A program made the position numbers and the translations under genes. From assembly GCA_023411225.1 (NCBI GenBank), contig JAEYPA010000123.1, positions 1 to 59,580 of the forward strand: DNA of 59,580 nucleotides, read 5' to 3'. A model generated the notes under the pieces. The model was not told the origin of the DNA and ran no database searches. It saw only the letters and a list, made by a program, of their open reading frames with translations. Positions 52,341 to 59,580 of this stretch are shown here, piece by piece (the first letter of the stretch is position 1; every line of letters starts with the position of its first letter). Source of the DNA: Bacillota bacterium (GTDB taxonomy: Bacteria > Bacillota > Clostridia > Lachnospirales > Lachnospiraceae).

Positions 52341-52408
52341 AAATATCACCTTAAGAAACGTGCATTATGATCGTTTTGATTCTATACTATTGACATTTAT
52401 TAGCTGGA

Positions 52409-53689
52409 CTATTGGTCATCTAATTTATTGAATTCATCGGATAGATGATGTATGTATTCCTTTAAAATGTGGATGCAGTCCTTCTCTTTGGCTACACCAC
52501 GAACAACATCTTCTGCCAAAGCACGACAGGTAGGGGCGCCACAGGAGCCACAGTCAAGTCCTGGAAATTTCTTAACCAGTTCTTCCACCTTTGCAACATT
52601 AGCTATACTATCTTCTACATTTTCCCCTAGTTTAAATACAGGTTCATATTGAACATCCGTACTCCAAAAGGCATTTTTAGGAGCCGGGGTACTAAGTCTT
52701 GCACAGGCTACTGGCATGTATTTACGAAGTCTCTTTAGCTTCACCTTTGCCACAAACGGATTTTCTACCGTAAGCACACCACCTACACAGCCACCGTTAC
52801 AGGCATTCAGTTCAATAAACTCCAGATTCCCGAACTTCTGATCCTCCATATCCTCTAAAACACGAATTACATTTTCAATGCCATCTGCTGCCAGATAACT
52901 GTCTGTAAGGAGCCCTCCGGCTTCTCCACCTGAGCTGCCCCAGGAGATACCAATCTTTCCAGAGATGGAGAGTTCTTCTACATCATCTATGCTTTCTTTC
53001 ATATAATGAACCAAGGAAGGATAGACCTCTTTAATAGCAAGAACAGCATCCAACTCACTTTTTTCCATTCCCAAAGGGGAATGCATGGCTGTTACTTTTG
53101 CTGGACAAGGTGAAATGAAGATGATACCTATCTTTTCTTTTGGCAATCCAGTCTTTTCCATTGCTTTTTGTCTGGCTAGGGAAGCTGCCAAATCTACTGG
53201 CGCACAAATCGGAAGCAAATGTTCTATAAGATTTGGAAATCTGACACGGATTAACCTCACTACAGAAGGGCAGGCTGTACTGATAATTGGCCACTGCTCC
53301 TTATGCTCTTCCACATATTTTCTGGACATCTGAGAAACTAACTCTGCAGCTCCACCTACCTCATACACATCGTTAAAGCCCATCTTCTTTAATGCGGTCA
53401 AGACAATGTTAACATCCTCCAGATTGTTGAATTGTGCATAGAGGGAAGGGGCGGGAAGGGCTATCGTATACTCATAATTATTAAGGACATCTATGCTGTC
53501 ATAATAGGCTTTCTTTGCATGATGGGGACATATGCGGATACACTCACCACAGTCGATACAGAACTCTCTTGTAATAACCGCTTTTCCGTTACGTACACGG
53601 ATTGCCTGTGTTGGACAACGTTTAATACAGTTAATGCACCCCATACATTTATCCTGATCAAGACGAACTGACGTATAAAACTTATCCAT
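52409..53689 (-). CDS. Sensory [FeFe]-hydrogenase-like protein, group D-like
   Basis: This 426-residue protein has two [4Fe-4S] motifs (CMGCINCIKRCPTQAI, CIDCGECIRICPHHA) and an H-cluster-type domain. L1 reads STACPSVVR, with one cysteine rather than two and alanine before it. L2 is SPCPAKVTA and L3 is NACNGGCVGG. A C-terminal Fe-S segment (CGSCGAPTCRALAEDV) is followed by a short helix. There is no PAS domain. It fits the putative sensory group D. It is about 50 bases downstream of the HATPase gene and upstream of the interrupted stretch. Confidence 0.87.
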   Translation of the reverse strand: MDKFYTSVRLDQDKCMGCINCIKRCPTQAIRVRNGKAVITREFCIDCGECIRICPHHAKKAYYDSIDVLNNYEYTIALPAPSLYAQFNNLEDVNIVLTALKKMGFNDVYEVGGAAELVSQMSRKYVEEHKEQWPIISTACPSVVRLIRVRFPNLIEHLLPICAPVDLAASLARQKAMEKTGLPKEKIGIIFISPCPAKVTAMHSPLGMEKSELDAVLAIKEVYPSLVHYMKESIDDVEELSISGKIGISWGSSGGEAGGLLTDSYLAADGIENVIRVLEDMEDQKFGNLEFIELNACNGGCVGGVLTVENPFVAKVKLKRLRKYMPVACARLSTPAPKNAFWSTDVQYEPVFKLGENVEDSIANVAKVEELVKKFPGLDCGSCGAPTCRALAEDVVRGVAKEKDCIHILKEYIHHLSDEFNKLDDQ

Positions 53690-53742
53690 TCCTTTTCCTT
53701 TCTCCTTTCAGCCGAACATGCTGTCATCTTCATCCTTTGTAT

Positions 53743-54171
53743 TTAGTTATCGGCAAACACCTTCATTGTAACTGTTGTACCGACTCCCAATTCTGTCTCT
53801 ATTATCATATCATTGGAATATTTCTTCATGTTGGGTAACCCCATTCCGGCGCCAAATCCTAAGGTCCGGATATTGTCTGGTGCTGTCGAATAGCCTGCCT
53901 GCATGGCAAGCTCAACGTTAGGAATTCCAGGTCCTTTGTCTTTTAGCACCATCTGAATCTCCTTTGGAGAGATTGCTACCTCAATGGTCCCACCATTGGC
54001 ATGAATCACCATGTTAATCTCACCTTCATACATAGCGATTGCTACTCTTCTTACCACATCAGGTGAGAATCCCATCTGTTTAAGCTTCGCTTTTACATCA
54101 CTGGAAGCTTCTCCGGCTCTGGTAAAGTCCTCGGAGGATACCTCATAGTGTAGCTTAATGATGTCGCTCAT
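53743..54171 (-). CDS. Anti-sigma-factor-like HATPase protein
   Basis: This protein of 142 residues is a GHKL ATPase of the SpoIIAB/RsbW type: MSDIIKLHYEVSSEDFTRAGEAS, NMVIHANGGTIEVAI, VLKDKGPGIPNVELAM and LGFGAGMGLPNMKKYSND. The ATG at 54171 follows GGAGG by eight bases and overlaps the DRTGG gene by 17 bases; starts further up belong to that overlap. It may bind and phosphorylate a partner in a partner-switch with a SpoIIE-type phosphatase, possibly the one at 44.7 kb. Confidence 0.86.
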   Translation of the reverse strand: MSDIIKLHYEVSSEDFTRAGEASSDVKAKLKQMGFSPDVVRRVAIAMYEGEINMVIHANGGTIEVAISPKEIQMVLKDKGPGIPNVELAMQAGYSTAPDNIRTLGFGAGMGLPNMKKYSNDMIIETELGVGTTVTMKVFADN

Positions 54172-54517
54172 ACGATGCACCTCCACGAAGTCCCTTTTCG
54201 TAAAGCATTCCGCAAGCGGAAAACATTCGGTGGCCCGTAGATAGTAGTACGATTCCACAGTCATTAGCCAGCTCTATCATATTATCATCCGGACGCTTGC
54301 CTCGTACAAAGACGATGCATACGATATCCATCATCTCTGCTGTCCGAATTACTTGGGGGTTACATAGTCCAGTCAATAATACAGACTGATCCTTTACAAA
54401 AGCCAATACATCGCTCATCATATCAGATCCACAGGCGGTATGTACTTCCTTATCCATAAAATCCTCACCGCTTATTACCCTTGCTCCTAACATGTCTCTA
54501 ATATCTCTAACTGTCAT
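54155..54517 (-). CDS. DRTGG-domain protein
   Basis: This 120-residue single-domain protein (VRDIRDMLGARVISGEDF, CGSDMMSDVLAFVKDQSVLLTG, GIVLLSTGHRMFSACGMLYEKG) is similar to the DRTGG protein at 51.0-51.3 kb. It is the first gene of the minus-strand sensor operon, with AAGGAGG before its ATG. In Clostridia DRTGG proteins frequently flank hydrogenase-like Fe-S sensors. A ligand is unknown. Confidence 0.83.
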   Translation of the reverse strand: MTVRDIRDMLGARVISGEDFMDKEVHTACGSDMMSDVLAFVKDQSVLLTGLCNPQVIRTAEMMDIVCIVFVRGKRPDDNMIELANDCGIVLLSTGHRMFSACGMLYEKGLRGGASYERHH

Positions 54518-54891
54518 TCTTTATCCTCCTTAAATGATAAATTCCAGCTACTTATTCCCTGTTACTACACTAAAAAATAAAATATGATTTTGTTATTTCT
54601 AATATCTGGTTTCTACCAAAAGTATAGCATTTCCCTTGTCTTTTTTCAATACAAGGTAGAATTCATTCCCATAGTTATCCATCCCTAAATTGCAAATTGA
54701 CGACTTTGCACAAATATATATAGCAATTTTTATACAAAGTGCTACTGTACTTTTTTCAGTACACAAGCATATTTGTAGATTTATTATCAATTATATGATA
54801 TAATTATCTTGCGTGTATGGGCTTTACGTTTAACTGCAGATGGAATTATCCCTTCTATCTGTAATATAAATATATCAAGGAGGTAAAGAAA
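54518..54891. promoter_or_regulatory. Divergent promoter region between sensor operon and hyd operon
   Basis: On the plus strand an extended -10 (TGATATAAT, 54796-54804) lies about 90 bases before the first hyd gene; the -35 region is poor. On the minus strand no good promoter was found, though the region is AT-rich. A 63-codon open frame at 54599-54790 has no ribosome site and is not counted as a gene. The two operons probably share regulatory sites here. Confidence 0.45.
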
Positions 54892-55389
54892 ATGGGTTCT
54901 AAAACGAGCACGATTCCTTTTGCTGGAACAAAAGAACAAGAAGCAGAACTTTTAAAAGTCATTGCTGAGCATAAAGATGACAAAGGAGCTCTTATGCCTA
55001 TTCTTCAAAAAGCGCAGGGAATTTATGGCTATCTTCCAATCGAGGTTCAAACCATGATTTCTAACGAAATGGACATTCCATTGGAAAAAATCTATGGAGT
55101 TGTAACATTTTATTCACAGTTCTCTCTTAACCCTAAGGGCAAATACCAAATTTCAGTTTGTCTTGGTACAGCTTGTTATGTAAAGGGTTCTGGTGATATC
55201 TACGACAAATTAATGGAGAAGCTTGGAATCAAAGGTGGCGAATGTACACCAGATGGTAAGTTTTCATTAGATGCATGCCGTTGTATCGGTGCATGTGGAC
55301 TAGCGCCAGTTTTAACTGTAAATGATGATGTATATGGTCGTTTAACAGTTGACGAGATTGATGGTATTCTCGCTAAATATACGGAATAA
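54892..55389 (+). CDS. hydC: NuoE-like [2Fe-2S] subunit of the bifurcating hydrogenase (HydC)
   Basis: This 165-residue protein of the complex I 24-kDa family has an N-terminal helical part (LLKVIAEHKDDKGALMPILQKAQGIYGYLP) and a thioredoxin-like [2Fe-2S] domain with CLGTACYVKG and DACRCIGACGLAP. It transfers electrons within the NAD-dependent [FeFe]-hydrogenase together with the NuoF-like and HydA subunits encoded downstream. The ATG follows AAGGAGG. It is the first gene of a five-gene operon and overlaps the next gene by one base. Confidence 0.93.
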   Translation: MGSKTSTIPFAGTKEQEAELLKVIAEHKDDKGALMPILQKAQGIYGYLPIEVQTMISNEMDIPLEKIYGVVTFYSQFSLNPKGKYQISVCLGTACYVKGSGDIYDKLMEKLGIKGGECTPDGKFSLDACRCIGACGLAPVLTVNDDVYGRLTVDEIDGILAKYTE

Positions 55390-55949
55390 TGATGACCGAA
55401 CTTTCTCTTAATGTATTAGATGTTGTAAACAATTCGGTACGCGCTGATGCGTCTTTGATTGTGATAAAAATAACAATCGACACTAAAAAGGACATTATGA
55501 CAATTCTGATTGAAGACAACGGAAAAGGAATGACACCTGAACAGTTACAACAGGTAGAAGACCCTTTCTTCACCACACGAACAACCAGAAAAGTCGGTCT
55601 AGGAGTTCCATTTTTCAAGTTGGTTGCTGAAGCCTCTGGCGGCAGCTTCTCCATCACGTCTACCCCTGGAAAAGGAACGAGTGTACTTGCTACTTTTGGT
55701 TATTCTAGTATCGATAGAATGCCTTTGGGAGACATCACAAGTACCATACATACTCTAATCACATTGAATTTAAATATAGATTTTGTCTATTCTTATCGTG
55801 TTGATGAAAGCGAATTTATATTAGACACAAGAGAATTCCGAGAAATCATTGGAGACATTCCATTTAATGCGAAAGAAATTTCCTCATATATTAAAGAATA
55901 TTTGGAGGAGAATAAGAAAGAAGTCGATGGTGACCTTATCGTTTATTAG
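55389..55949 (+). CDS. GHKL ATPase-domain protein of the hyd operon
   Basis: This 186-residue protein has a complete GHKL ATPase domain: NNSVRADA (N-box), EDNGKGM (G1), DPFFTT (F-box) and VGLGVPFFK (G2). There is no histidine-phosphotransfer or sensor domain. A C-terminal extension of about 70 residues is unrecognised. Its position between hydC and hydB is conserved in many Clostridia, but its role is unknown; it may regulate assembly or expression. Starts at 55389 and 55392 are both possible. Confidence 0.85.
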   Translation: MMTELSLNVLDVVNNSVRADASLIVIKITIDTKKDIMTILIEDNGKGMTPEQLQQVEDPFFTTRTTRKVGLGVPFFKLVAEASGGSFSITSTPGKGTSVLATFGYSSIDRMPLGDITSTIHTLITLNLNIDFVYSYRVDESEFILDTREFREIIGDIPFNAKEISSYIKEYLEENKKEVDGDLIVY

Positions 55950-56000
55950 AAGGTCCCCAACTTGAACAACGCTTTTATATTGAATTAGGAGGTATATTCT

Positions 56001-56372
56001 ATGAAATCTTTAGAAGAGCTTAGAGCCATCCGTGAGAAAATGCAAGGTCAAGTAGGACTGAGATCTGAAGGAGAAACACAGACCAGAGTTGTTGTTGGTA
56101 TGGCTACCTGCGGTATAGCAAGTGGTGCAAGACCAGTTCTTAACACACTCTCTGAGGCTGTTTTATCTAAGAACTTAGACCATGTTATTGTTACTCAAAC
56201 AGGATGTATTGGATTATGTCAATATGAACCAATTGTAGAAGTTATGGAGCCAGGTAAAGAAAAAGTTACCTACATAAAAATGACCCCAGAAAAAGCACTT
56301 GAAGTAGTTGAACAACATCTCATTCGCGGACAGATTATTAAAGATTACACAATCTCCGCGATTTCAAAATAA
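56001..56372 (+). CDS. Thioredoxin-like [2Fe-2S] ferredoxin of the hyd operon
   Basis: This 123-residue protein has an N-terminal helix (SLEELRAIREKMQGQVG), then a thioredoxin-like ferredoxin domain with MATCGIASGA and QTGCIGLCQYEP as probable cluster ligands. It resembles the N-terminal domain of NuoF-like HydB and may be an extra electron carrier between subunits. The ATG follows GGAGG, and the next gene begins 17 bases after its stop. Confidence 0.88.
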   Translation: MKSLEELRAIREKMQGQVGLRSEGETQTRVVVGMATCGIASGARPVLNTLSEAVLSKNLDHVIVTQTGCIGLCQYEPIVEVMEPGKEKVTYIKMTPEKALEVVEQHLIRGQIIKDYTISAISK

Positions 56373-56389
56373 CTGAAGGAGGATAAAGC

Positions 56390-58180
56390 ATGTATCGTTC
56401 ACACGTATTAGTTTGTGGTGGTACCGGATGTACTTCCTCTGGAAGTGTAGAAATCATCAAAACATTACAAGCTGAAATAGAGAAACAGGGCCTTAAAGAT
56501 GAGGTTGCTGTTGTACAAACCGGTTGTCATGGTCTTTGTGCCTTAGGACCAATTATGATCGTTTATCCTGAAGCAGCCTTCTATTCCATGGTAAAGCTTG
56601 AGGATATCCCAGAAATCGTTACGGAACATTTGTTAAAAGGACGTATTGTGAAACGTCTTCTTTACAATGAAACAGTTACTTCAGAAGGTGAGATAACATC
56701 CCTTGCTGAGACAGATTTCTATAAGAAACAACATCGTATTGCATTACGTAACTGTGGTGTTATTAACCCAGAATGTATTGATGAATACATAGGAACCCAT
56801 GGTTATGAAGCTCTTGGTAAGGTTCTTACCACCATGACTCCAGATGATGTCATCCAGACATTATTAGACAGTGGTTTACGTGGCCGTGGAGGCGGTGGTT
56901 TCCCAACAGGATTAAAGTGGAAATTTGCTAAGGCTAGTCAAAATGATCAAAAATATGTTTGCTGTAATGCCGACGAAGGTGACCCAGGTGCATTTATGGA
57001 CCGTTCTGTATTAGAGGGTGACCCACACGTAGTATTAGAAGCTATGGCGATTGCAGGTTATACCATTGGTGCTAATCAAGGTTATATCTACGTTCGTGCA
57101 GAGTATCCAATTGCTGTTCAACGTCTTCAGATTGCAATTAAGCAAGCAAGAGAATATGGTTTACTTGGTAAAAACATCTTCGGAAGCGGCTTTGATTTTG
57201 ACATTGAGTTAAGATTAGGTGCCGGAGCTTTCGTTTGTGGTGAGGAAACTGCACTGATGACTTCTATTGAAGGTAATCGTGGTGAGCCTCATCCAAGACC
57301 TCCTTTCCCTGCAGTAAAGGGTCTGTTCCAGAAACCTACTATTCTAAACAACGTTGAAACTTATGCCAACATTCCTCAGATTATCTTACATGGTGCAGAA
57401 TGGTTTTCTTGCATGGGTACAGAGAAATCCAAAGGAACTAAAGTATTCGCTCTTGGTGGTAAGATTCATAACACCGGTCTTGTAGAAATCCCTATGGGTA
57501 CTACTCTTCGTGAAGTTGTAGAAGAGATTGGTGGTGGAATTCCTAACGGAAAGAAATTTAAAGCAGCTCAGACTGGTGGACCATCCGGTGGATGTATCCC
57601 TGCAGAGCATTTTGATATTCCTATCGATTACGATAACTTAATCGGCATTGGTTCCATGATGGGATCTGGCGGTTTAATCGTATTGGATGAGGATGACTGT
57701 ATGGTTGATATTGCAAAATTCTTCCTTAAGTTTACCGTTGAAGAATCCTGTGGTAAATGTACTCCTTGCCGTATCGGTACTAGACGTCTGTATGAAATTC
57801 TTGAAAAGATTACCCAGGGTCAAGGTACTTTAGAGGATTTGGATAAATTGGAAGAGCTTTGTTACTACATTAAAGATAATTCTCTTTGTGGTTTAGGTCA
57901 GACTGCTCCAAATCCTGTTCTTTCCACTTTAAAATACTTTAAAGATGAGTATCTTGCCCATGTAGTAGATAAGAAATGTCCAGCTGGTGCTTGTAAGGCA
58001 CTTCTTAGCTACGAGATTCTTCCAGACAAATGCGTTGGTTGTACCTTATGTTCAAGAAATTGTCCAGTTAGTGCAATCACTGGTACTGTTAAGAACCCTC
58101 ACGTTATTGATAAGAGCAAATGTATCAAGTGTGGCGTTTGTATGCAAAAATGTAAATTTGGCGCTATCGTGAAGAAGTAA
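56390..58180 (+). CDS. hydB: NuoF-like NADH/FMN subunit of the bifurcating hydrogenase (HydB)
   Basis: This 596-residue subunit has an N-terminal thioredoxin-like [2Fe-2S] domain (CGGTGCTSSG, QTGCHGLCALGP), then the complex I 51-kDa core: GLRGRGGGGFPTGLKW for NADH, CNADEGDPGAFMDRS for FMN, an SLBB domain, the [4Fe-4S] motif ESCGKCTPCRIGTRR, and two C-terminal [4Fe-4S] motifs (CVGCTLCSRNCPVSAI, CIKCGVCMQKCKFGAI). It is the NADH-binding and presumed bifurcating unit. It lies between the 2Fe-2S protein and hydA genes with short gaps. Confidence 0.95.
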   Translation: MYRSHVLVCGGTGCTSSGSVEIIKTLQAEIEKQGLKDEVAVVQTGCHGLCALGPIMIVYPEAAFYSMVKLEDIPEIVTEHLLKGRIVKRLLYNETVTSEGEITSLAETDFYKKQHRIALRNCGVINPECIDEYIGTHGYEALGKVLTTMTPDDVIQTLLDSGLRGRGGGGFPTGLKWKFAKASQNDQKYVCCNADEGDPGAFMDRSVLEGDPHVVLEAMAIAGYTIGANQGYIYVRAEYPIAVQRLQIAIKQAREYGLLGKNIFGSGFDFDIELRLGAGAFVCGEETALMTSIEGNRGEPHPRPPFPAVKGLFQKPTILNNVETYANIPQIILHGAEWFSCMGTEKSKGTKVFALGGKIHNTGLVEIPMGTTLREVVEEIGGGIPNGKKFKAAQTGGPSGGCIPAEHFDIPIDYDNLIGIGSMMGSGGLIVLDEDDCMVDIAKFFLKFTVEESCGKCTPCRIGTRRLYEILEKITQGQGTLEDLDKLEELCYYIKDNSLCGLGQTAPNPVLSTLKYFKDEYLAHVVDKKCPAGACKALLSYEILPDKCVGCTLCSRNCPVSAITGTVKNPHVIDKSKCIKCGVCMQKCKFGAIVKK

Positions 58181-58212
58181 TGGAAAGAACGACAATTTAA
58201 AGGAGGTTAATA

Positions 58213-59580
58213 ATGGAGACAGTAACTTTAAAAATAAATGGTGTCGAAGTTGTCGCACCAAAAGGTTCTACCATTTTAGAAGCTGCCCGCATCGCTCATA
58301 TTGATATTCCCACCTTATGCTATTTGAGAGAAATCAATGAAATCGGTGCCTGCCGTATCTGTGTGGTAGAAGTAAAAGGCGCAAAAAGCCTTGTAGCTTC
58401 TTGTGTATACCCAGTAAATGATGGCATGGAAGTCTGGACCAATACCCCTAAGGTATTAGATTCCAGAAAGAAAACTCTTCAGTTGATCCTGTCCAATCAC
58501 AATAAATCCTGTTTATCTTGCGTACGTAGTGGAGATTGCGAACTTCAGCAGCTTTGTAAAGACCTGAATGTAGATGATGTAAACCTATACCATGGTTCTG
58601 TTACAACTTCTAAGCCTGATACCTCTGCTGCTCATATGGTACGTGATAACAGCAAATGTATTCTTTGTAGAAGATGTGTTGCAGCATGTGCAAAGACACA
58701 AAACATCGGCGTAATTGGCGCAAATGAGCGTGGATTTAAAACCAACATTGGTTCTGCCTTTGAAATGGGTCTAGGCGAGACCAGTTGTGTATCCTGTGGT
58801 CAGTGTATCGCAGTATGTCCTGTTGGTGCAATCTACGAAAAAGACTATACAGAACAAGTATTTTCTGCAATCGCAGATCCTGAGAAAGTTGTATTTGTTC
58901 AGACAGCTCCTGCTGTTCGTTCCGCTCTTGGCGAAGAATTCGGTTATCCAATCGGAACTGATGTACAGGGCAAGATGGCTGCGGCTCTTCGTCGTTTAGG
59001 CTTTGATAGAGTATTTGATACTAACTTCTCCGCTGATTTGACTATCATGGAAGAAGCTCATGAATTTATAGATCGTATTCAAAATGGTGGTGTGTTACCA
59101 ATGATTACTTCCTGTTCTCCAGGATGGGTAAGCTACTGTGAACACTACTTCCCAGATATGACTGAGAACCTTTCTTCCTGTAAGTCTCCACAGCAGATGT
59201 TTGGTGCTGTTGCTAAGACTTATTTGGCTGAGAAATTAGGCATTGACCCAGCTAAGATTGTAATGGTAAGTGTTATGCCATGTACAGCTAAGAAGTTTGA
59301 AATTGGCCGTGATGATGAGAATGCTGCTGGTGTTCCAGACGTAGATATCGCTCTTACAACAAGAGAGCTTGCTCGTATGATTAAACGGGCTGGTATCAAA
59401 TTCACTACTCTTCCTGACGAAGAATTTGATCATCCACTTGGATCTGGTACTGGTGCAGCTGTTATCTTTGGTGCAACTGGTGGTGTTATGGAAGCAGCTC
59501 TTCGTACTGCTGTATGGAAATTAACTGGCGAGAGCAATGATTCTCCTGTTGACTTTACCGCAGTTCGTGGTGTAGAGGGT
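58213..59580 (+). CDS. hydA: NADH-dependent [FeFe]-hydrogenase catalytic subunit HydA (partial)
   Basis: The gene runs off the window after 456 codons. The N-terminus (METVTLKINGVEVVAPKG) is a [2Fe-2S] domain with CYLREINEIGACRICVVE, followed by a His-Cys3 cluster region (NHNKSCLSCVRSGDCELQQL), two [4Fe-4S] motifs (CILCRRCVAAC, CVSCGQCIAVCPVGAI) and the H-cluster domain with TSCSPGW (299-305) and MPCTAKKFE. Serine in TSCSP is the usual form in bifurcating group A enzymes. The ATG follows AGGAGG. The missing part should contain the L3 motif and perhaps a C-terminal small-subunit-like segment. Confidence 0.95.
   Translation, partial: METVTLKINGVEVVAPKGSTILEAARIAHIDIPTLCYLREINEIGACRICVVEVKGAKSLVASCVYPVNDGMEVWTNTPKVLDSRKKTLQLILSNHNKSCLSCVRSGDCELQQLCKDLNVDDVNLYHGSVTTSKPDTSAAHMVRDNSKCILCRRCVAACAKTQNIGVIGANERGFKTNIGSAFEMGLGETSCVSCGQCIAVCPVGAIYEKDYTEQVFSAIADPEKVVFVQTAPAVRSALGEEFGYPIGTDVQGKMAAALRRLGFDRVFDTNFSADLTIMEEAHEFIDRIQNGGVLPMITSCSPGWVSYCEHYFPDMTENLSSCKSPQQMFGAVAKTYLAEKLGIDPAKIVMVSVMPCTAKKFEIGRDDENAAGVPDVDIALTTRELARMIKRAGIKFTTLPDEEFDHPLGSGTGAAVIFGATGGVMEAALRTAVWKLTGESNDSPVDFTAVRGVEG

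Noticed and set aside
54599..54790. Minus-strand open frame of 63 codons in the divergent promoter region
   Set aside because: It has no ribosome site or recognisable sequence, and covers the promoter of the hyd operon.

Overview
This window looks like chromosome from a low-GC, anaerobic, fermentative Firmicute. A Lachnospiraceae (Clostridium cluster XIVa, Lachnoclostridium-like) origin is my best inference. The reasons are an AT-rich sequence with strong AGGAGG ribosome binding sites, a Gram-positive CpsB/CpsC/CpsD phosphoregulatory set, a sortase, and a trimeric electron-bifurcating [FeFe]-hydrogenase surrounded by sensory hydrogenases. No tRNA, rRNA or CRISPR array was seen.

Layout. (1) 1-7.3 kb: a fructokinase, a polar amino acid ABC transporter on the minus strand, and a TetR regulator next to a YhgE/Pip membrane protein. 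(2) 7.4-15.5 kb, minus strand: a complete Wzx/Wzy-type exopolysaccharide cluster (FemAB-like protein, three GT4 enzymes, polymerase, flippase, priming transferase). (3) 15.6-18.2 kb, plus strand: a lone Ntn-type amide hydrolase, then an unusual fusion of an XRE-type helix-turn-helix to a UDP-glucose dehydrogenase, with a 9-bp palindrome in its leader. (4) 18.5-43 kb, minus strand: a second capsule locus. In transcription order it holds cpsBCD copy 2, a Big2-repeat surface protein, a sortase-substrate/sortase/membrane-protein group joined directly to cpsBCD copy 1, a UDP-sugar 4,6-dehydratase, an aminotransferase, a second priming transferase, glycosyltransferases, a frameshifted acetyltransferase, a UDP-HexNAc dehydrogenase, a polymerase, a TupA-like ATP-grasp protein and a flippase. 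(5) 43-59.6 kb: hydrogen metabolism. It has a group-B-like [FeFe]-hydrogenase, a PAS-containing sensory hydrogenase with a SpoIIE-type phosphatase, a second sensory hydrogenase with HATPase, DRTGG and PHP proteins, and on the plus strand HydC-HATPase-ferredoxin-HydB-HydA (HydA cut by the window end).

The two polysaccharide loci each carry their own priming transferase, flippase and polymerase, so they probably make two different polymers. The dehydratase, aminotransferase and two nucleotide-sugar dehydrogenases would supply amino- and uronic-acid sugars. A 16-base sequence in the HTH-dehydrogenase leader recurs exactly, in the same orientation relative to transcription, upstream of the priming transferase of the second locus. 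This suggests an enzyme that may also act as a transcription factor for the capsule.

Signs of decay and rearrangement cluster at module borders: an IS3 transposase remnant at 18.5 kb, ABC-permease and histidine-kinase fragments at 49.6-50.2 kb, and an amidohydrolase pseudogene at 51.8-52.3 kb inside an otherwise coherent hydrogenase-sensor operon. The second CpsB copy has lost two predicted metal ligands.
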